Shown: positions 13,533 through 16,684 of the stretch, one piece after another
Layout: every line of letters begins with the position of its first letter
Position numbering within the stretch: position 1 is the first letter of the stretch
Source of the DNA: Acidimicrobiia bacterium
GTDB lineage: Bacteria; Actinomycetota; Acidimicrobiia; Spongiisociales; UBA5794
Reading direction: 5' to 3'
Length of the DNA: 16,684 nucleotides
Assembly: GCA_013695075.1 (NCBI GenBank)
Contig: JACDBE010000244.1
Coordinates: 1-16,684, forward strand
Position numbers and translations under genes: made by a program
The notes under the pieces: generated by a model
Database searches by the model: none
Told to the model about the DNA's origin: nothing
The model's input: the letters and a program-made list of their open reading frames with translations, nothing else

Positions 13533-14806
13533 CGGGGGTTGACCTCGTCCACCCGTGCCAGCTCATCGCGATCACTCACTGGGGCGTATCCATCGCCGCC
13601 GCGCTCGATGAGGTGCCGGCCCCTGGTTTCGGGGAGCTGGAACACCAGCCATATCGCAACCAACAGCCCAAGCCCGAGGAAGCCGATGGTCCTCGACAGC
13701 CCGATGGAGTCGACCACCAAAGCACCGATGACGAACCCGAGAATCGAACCGACGATGCCGGCGTTGGTGATCAGCCCGGCGGCCGAGGCCCGTACCCGGG
13801 TGGGGAATAGCTCGGAGCGCTGGGCGGCGAAAGCGGGGGTGAGCATGGTTGCCCCGAACGTGCCCAGGAAGATCGACAGCGCCAGCAACGTGGGGGAGTC
13901 GACGAAGTAGAAGCCGACGCCGCCGATGAGCCCGAGGGCGATGCCGATCCCGGCGGCTTGGCGGCGACCGACCAGGTCCGCCAACCGTCCCCCGACCAGG
14001 AGCCCCACGGTGCCTACCCCCGAGGCGATCACCAGGAGTAGCGTGGCCGATCGTGACGTCCACTCCAGGTCGTTGACCAGACGCTCCAGCACGAAGTTGA
14101 AGGTGGGCGACGAGAACAGGGCAACCAGGAAGGCGATCCCCCCCAACGTCCACAGGAACCTCCCCTCGCTGGACTCCATGATGGCCTTGTACCCGAAGCG
14201 GGTGGCCGGTCGCAGGAACGCCCGGCTCTCCTCGAGGAATCGATTGATCAGGGGGAGGGCGAGCAGCCCCAATGCGGTCAACCCGAAGAGGATGCGCCAG
14301 CGGTCCTCGCCGCCGTCGGCGATGGGGAGGAGCAGCAACCCGATACCAGCCCCGATGGAGCCGGCAATGGCGTAGATGCCGATGCCCAGCGCCCGGACGC
14401 CGGGTGTCAGCTCCTCGGCCAGGATCACGATGGCCAGCGAAGCCACCCCGACCACCCCGATGCGGGTGATGGCCTGAGCGATGGTGAACGTGATCGGATT
14501 GGGGAGTAGCCCGGCGAGCAGGTTGCCCACCGGGATCAGGGCAAGGGCAACCAGAAATACGTCGCGTCGTCCCTGACGGTCGGCGGCGAAGGCGAAGGCG
14601 ATGCCGGCCAGGGAAAGCGCCCGGGTGATCCCGAAGATCCAGAACATGGCGCCCTCGCTCAGGTCCATGGCGACCCGGGCAATTGGCAGGGTCGCTGAGA
14701 TGACGGAGGCGCCATAGCCGACCACCAGGGCGGCGACGCTCATGAGGAAGATCGTGCGTCGATCTCGCACCGAGAAGCCCGGGATCGACCGTCCCGCTGT
14801 CCGCAT
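13529..14806 (-). CDS. MFS transporter
   Basis: Major facilitator permease of 425 residues with about 12 hydrophobic helices. The loop between helices 2 and 3 reads AADRQGRRDVFL and the equivalent loop in the second half reads GRLADLVGRRQ; both are the MFS motif A (GxxxDRxGRR). The end of the last helix is followed by LPETRGRHLIE, the common PETRG motif of proton symporters. The substrate is unknown. The ATG at 14804-14806 is supported by GGAGAGGG (14809-14816) just upstream. The open frame reaches 15112, but that part is unlike a transporter and overlaps ccdA. Divergent from ccdA and tail-to-tail with the MATE gene, with overlapping stop codons. Confidence 0.93.
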   Translation of the reverse strand: MRTAGRSIPGFSVRDRRTIFLMSVAALVVGYGASVISATLPIARVAMDLSEGAMFWIFGITRALSLAGIAFAFAADRQGRRDVFLVALALIPVGNLLAGLLPNPITFTIAQAITRIGVVGVASLAIVILAEELTPGVRALGIGIYAIAGSIGAGIGLLLLPIADGGEDRWRILFGLTALGLLALPLINRFLEESRAFLRPATRFGYKAIMESSEGRFLWTLGGIAFLVALFSSPTFNFVLERLVNDLEWTSRSATLLLVIASGVGTVGLLVGGRLADLVGRRQAAGIGIALGLIGGVGFYFVDSPTLLALSIFLGTFGATMLTPAFAAQRSELFPTRVRASAAGLITNAGIVGSILGFVIGALVVDSIGLSRTIGFLGLGLLVAIWLVFQLPETRGRHLIERGGDGYAPVSDRDELARVDEVNPR

Positions 14807-14838
14807 CGCCCTCTCCGTTCCGCCCTGCCGGTGGATCC

Positions 14839-14856
14839 GCCCGGCCGGGCAGGTTA
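14839..14856 (-). promoter_or_regulatory. Candidate MFS promoter: -10 box with adjacent 12-bp palindrome
   Basis: The minus strand reads TAACCT (14851-14856), matching TANNNT. It is followed at once by the perfect palindrome GCCCGGCCGGGC (14839-14850), which would cover the transcription start. The arrangement suits a repressor operator, but the palindrome is only G and C and could be chance in such a GC-rich genome. No -35 is seen. Confidence 0.3.
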
Positions 14857-14912
14857 CCCGGAGCCGGTCGGGAACCGTCGTCACCGGTGCGAGGGCGTGG
14901 GAACATGGCGAG

Positions 14913-14965
14913 GGTCGGGATGCAGTTGTTGCTGCCAGTTGCCGCCCCGACCGCATTCCCGGAAT
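14913..14965 (+). promoter_or_regulatory. Possible structured leader and palindrome upstream of ccdA
   Basis: GGTCGGG (14913-14919) can pair with CCCGACC (14946-14952), enclosing GCAG (14922-14925) paired with CTGC (14932-14935). Just behind lies the inverted repeat ATTCC-C-GGAAT (14955-14965), then the ribosome site GGAG (14971-14974). Together they could form a leader structure or an operator for ccdA. Evidence is pairing only. Confidence 0.25.
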
Positions 14966-14983
14966 CGACCGGAGTTGCCCGCC

Positions 14984-15733
14984 ATGGACAACCTGAGCCT
15001 TATCGCCGCCGTCGCCGCCGGGGCGGCATCGTTCCTGTCTCCCTGTGTGCTGCCCATGGTGCCCGGCTATCTGGGGCTGGTCTCGGGGTACTCGGCCAAC
15101 GACCTGCGCCACGGCGACGTGTCGCTTGCCCGGGTGACCAGGACCACGGCGCTGTTCGTGGTGGGGTTCACCGCGGTGTTCGTGCTGGTGTTCGGGGCGG
15201 CGGCATCGAGCCTGGGCCGGCTGCTGGCCGGCCCCGCCTTTCAGACGATCTCCGGTTGGGTGATCATCGTGATGGGGCTGTTTCTTGCCGCCACCGCGGT
15301 GTGGACCCCCCGGTTCCTGCTGCCGCTGCTGCGGGAACGTCGTGTCAGTGTCGGAGGCGACCGCTTCGGTGCATTCACCTCGCCGTTGATGGGAGCTGCC
15401 TTCGCCTTCGGCTGGACCCCTTGCATCGGCCCCTTCCTGACGGCGGCGCTTGCCCTAGGTGCAAACAGCGATACGTTGGGGCGGGGGATGGTGGTGTTGA
15501 TGTTCTACTCGCTTGGTCTGGGGGTTCCGTTCCTGGTGGCGGCGGTGACCATTGCCGGCGCCTACCGCGCCTTCGAACGATTGCGCCCCCTAATGACGCC
15601 GATCACCGTGGTGTCCGGGCTGCTCTTGGCCGGGTTCGGGGTGCTGCTGGTCACCGGGAATGTGGTAGAGCTCAACGCCTGGTTCAGCCGAGTGCTGATC
15701 AGGATGGGGCTGGAGGGGCTGGCCGACGTATGA
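14984..15733 (+). CDS. ccdA: CcdA-type thiol-disulfide transporter (cytochrome c biogenesis)
   Basis: Membrane protein that passes reducing electrons from cytoplasmic thioredoxin to extracytoplasmic thiol proteins, often for cytochrome c maturation. 249 residues, about six helices in two inverted halves. Each half carries one catalytic Cys in the family motif: SPCVLP (Cys21) and TPCIGP (Cys147). The first helix motif AAGAASFLSPCVLPMVPGYLG is typical. The ATG at 14984 is preceded by GGAG (14971-14974). The frame is open upstream to 14831, but that part is unlike the family. The stop overlaps the next gene's start (ATGA at 15730-15733), so the two are translationally coupled. No resA, resB, resC or thioredoxin-like partner is visible in the window. 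Confidence 0.93.
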   Translation: MDNLSLIAAVAAGAASFLSPCVLPMVPGYLGLVSGYSANDLRHGDVSLARVTRTTALFVVGFTAVFVLVFGAAASSLGRLLAGPAFQTISGWVIIVMGLFLAATAVWTPRFLLPLLRERRVSVGGDRFGAFTSPLMGAAFAFGWTPCIGPFLTAALALGANSDTLGRGMVVLMFYSLGLGVPFLVAAVTIAGAYRAFERLRPLMTPITVVSGLLLAGFGVLLVTGNVVELNAWFSRVLIRMGLEGLADV

Positions 15734-16684
15734 CGGTTCTATCCCCGGACCGGGGTGGGGCGGCCTCGTTCGGCGACGTCACCGGCGAGTACCTGGCGTT
15801 GCGCCGCGGGGCGGGCGTCGTCACCGGGTGGCACGACCTGGTGTGGATCCGGGGCCCGGACACGGTGCGGTTCCTCGACGGGTTGATCAGCCAGGCGGTG
15901 GCGCCCATGGAACCGGCCACCGTGGCACGTTCATTGCTGCTCGCCCCGCAAGGAAAGCTGCGGGCCCCCCACCTGGTGTGGCGCGGCGAGGACGAGGTGG
16001 GTCTGCTGGCCGACGCCGGTTTCGGCGCGGTGGTGGTCGAGGACCTCCTCAGGTTCAAGATCAGGGTTGAGGCTACCGTCACCGCCGACCCTCGACCTGT
16101 GGTTGAAGTTTGGGGTGCGGTGGCGGAGCGGGTGGTTGCCGACGTGGTCGGTGGCCCGGTAGCCGACGGCTGGTCCCGCCACGGCGAGGTGGTGGTGGCG
16201 GCGGTCCCCTTCGCCCGGGTGGCGCTGCCCAGGTTGGCGGTGGTGGGGGTTACCGCAGAGGACCTGGTGGCCGCCGGGGGTGTCCGCTGCGGGCGGTTGG
16301 CCGCCGATGCGGTGCGCATCGAGGCCGGGGAGCCGATCATGGGGGTCGACATCGACGAGCGGACCATCGCCCAGGAGGCCGACCTGGTCACCGACGCCGT
16401 CGACTTCACCAAGGGCTGTTACCTGGGCCAGGAGCTGGTCGCCCGCATCGACTCCCGCGGTCACGTCAACCGCAGGTTGCGGGGAATCCGGCTCACCACC
16501 AACGTGTTGCCACCGGTGGGGGCCGAGATCCACGCCGTGGCCGCCACCGACCGGCAGGGGACCGTGGGGGTGGTGACCTCGATCGCCGAGTCGCTCACCC
16601 TGTCGGCCCCGGTGGGGCTGGCCCTGGTGCGCCACGAGCTCGACCCAGGAGCAGTGGTGACGCTGCGCTGGGACGGTGGGGAGG
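15730..16684 (+). CDS. ygfZ: YgfZ/GcvT-like folate-binding protein (partial, runs off right edge)
   Basis: Folate-dependent protein needed for the assembly or repair of some Fe-S enzymes; cytoplasmic. 318 codons are visible with no stop before the window ends. The N-terminal part reads LVWIRGPDTVRFLDGLISQAV and LLLAPQGKLRAPHLVW, typical of the GcvT-fold. The hallmark KGCYLGQE is at 228-235, with Cys230, close to the position in E. coli YgfZ (Cys228). This separates it from true GcvT aminomethyltransferase, which lacks that Cys motif. The C-terminal barrel domain begins around RGIRLTTNVLPPVGAEI and is nearly complete. ATG 15730-15732 overlaps the ccdA stop by four bases (ATGA). The name is firm at family level; the pairing with ccdA suggests a shared redox or Fe-S role (inference). 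Confidence 0.9.
   Translation, partial: MTVLSPDRGGAASFGDVTGEYLALRRGAGVVTGWHDLVWIRGPDTVRFLDGLISQAVAPMEPATVARSLLLAPQGKLRAPHLVWRGEDEVGLLADAGFGAVVVEDLLRFKIRVEATVTADPRPVVEVWGAVAERVVADVVGGPVADGWSRHGEVVVAAVPFARVALPRLAVVGVTAEDLVAAGGVRCGRLAADAVRIEAGEPIMGVDIDERTIAQEADLVTDAVDFTKGCYLGQELVARIDSRGHVNRRLRGIRLTTNVLPPVGAEIHAVAATDRQGTVGVVTSIAESLTLSAPVGLALVRHELDPGAVVTLRWDGGE

Noticed and set aside
13572..14906. 444-codon open frame within the MFS gene on the same strand
   Set aside because: Frame-shifted shadow of the MFS gene, Arg/Pro-rich, no membrane helices.
14868..14930. SigR/SigE-type promoter (GGAAC with downstream GTT or CGTT) for ccdA
   Set aside because: Both GGAAC boxes have the wrong spacing to any GTT or CGTT (about 20 bases, or no match).

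Overview
The window is GC-rich chromosomal DNA. Gene content points to a high-GC actinobacterium, possibly of the Acidimicrobiia or a related deep lineage (inference). Supporting signs are a mycobacterial-type DnaE1 with a complete PHP domain, a tandem pair of ArsA/Get3-like ATPases, a double-length ThyX-like protein, a pyrophosphate-type phosphofructokinase, and starts that look leaderless with TANNNT -10 boxes. Nothing resembling a phage, a large mobile element, CRISPR, tRNA or rRNA is visible. Most genes are core metabolism or maintenance.

Layout, left to right. Bases 1-129 hold no gene but contain two strong hairpins behind a phosphofructokinase gene (minus, 130-1278). A 190-base divergent region with a GC hairpin separates it from dnaE (plus, 1469-4978). 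The gap 4979-5225 carries an imperfect 57-base tandem repeat. It is followed by a YbaL/KefB-type cation:proton antiporter (plus, 5226-6920) whose reading frame is disturbed by four single-base indels. Converging on it is a two-gene minus-strand operon of ArsA/Get3-like ATPases (6945-8857, 4-base ATGA overlap). Divergent from that operon is a 69-residue gene of unknown function (8951-9160).

The gap 9161-9359 holds a 23-codon remnant of a ribbon-helix-helix antitoxin. Next is a tandem ThyX-like protein (minus, 9360-11021). Divergent from it is a probable operon of a small two-helix membrane protein, endonuclease III (nth) and a DinF-type MATE transporter (plus, 11104-13532). The MATE stop codon overlaps that of a convergent MFS transporter (minus, 13529-14806). 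Divergent from the MFS gene is ccdA (plus, 14984-15733), coupled by ATGA to a YgfZ-type folate-binding protein that runs off the right edge.

Themes: DNA replication and repair (dnaE1, nth, possibly the ThyX-like protein), redox and Fe-S maintenance (ccdA-ygfZ; Nth is itself an Fe-S enzyme), and ion or drug transport (YbaL, MATE, MFS). I found no clear multi-gene new system. The best candidates for something undescribed are the structured tandem repeat before ybaL, the ThyX-like protein with complementary half-motifs in its two halves, the antitoxin remnant, and the uncharacterised 69-residue gene beside the ArsA pair.
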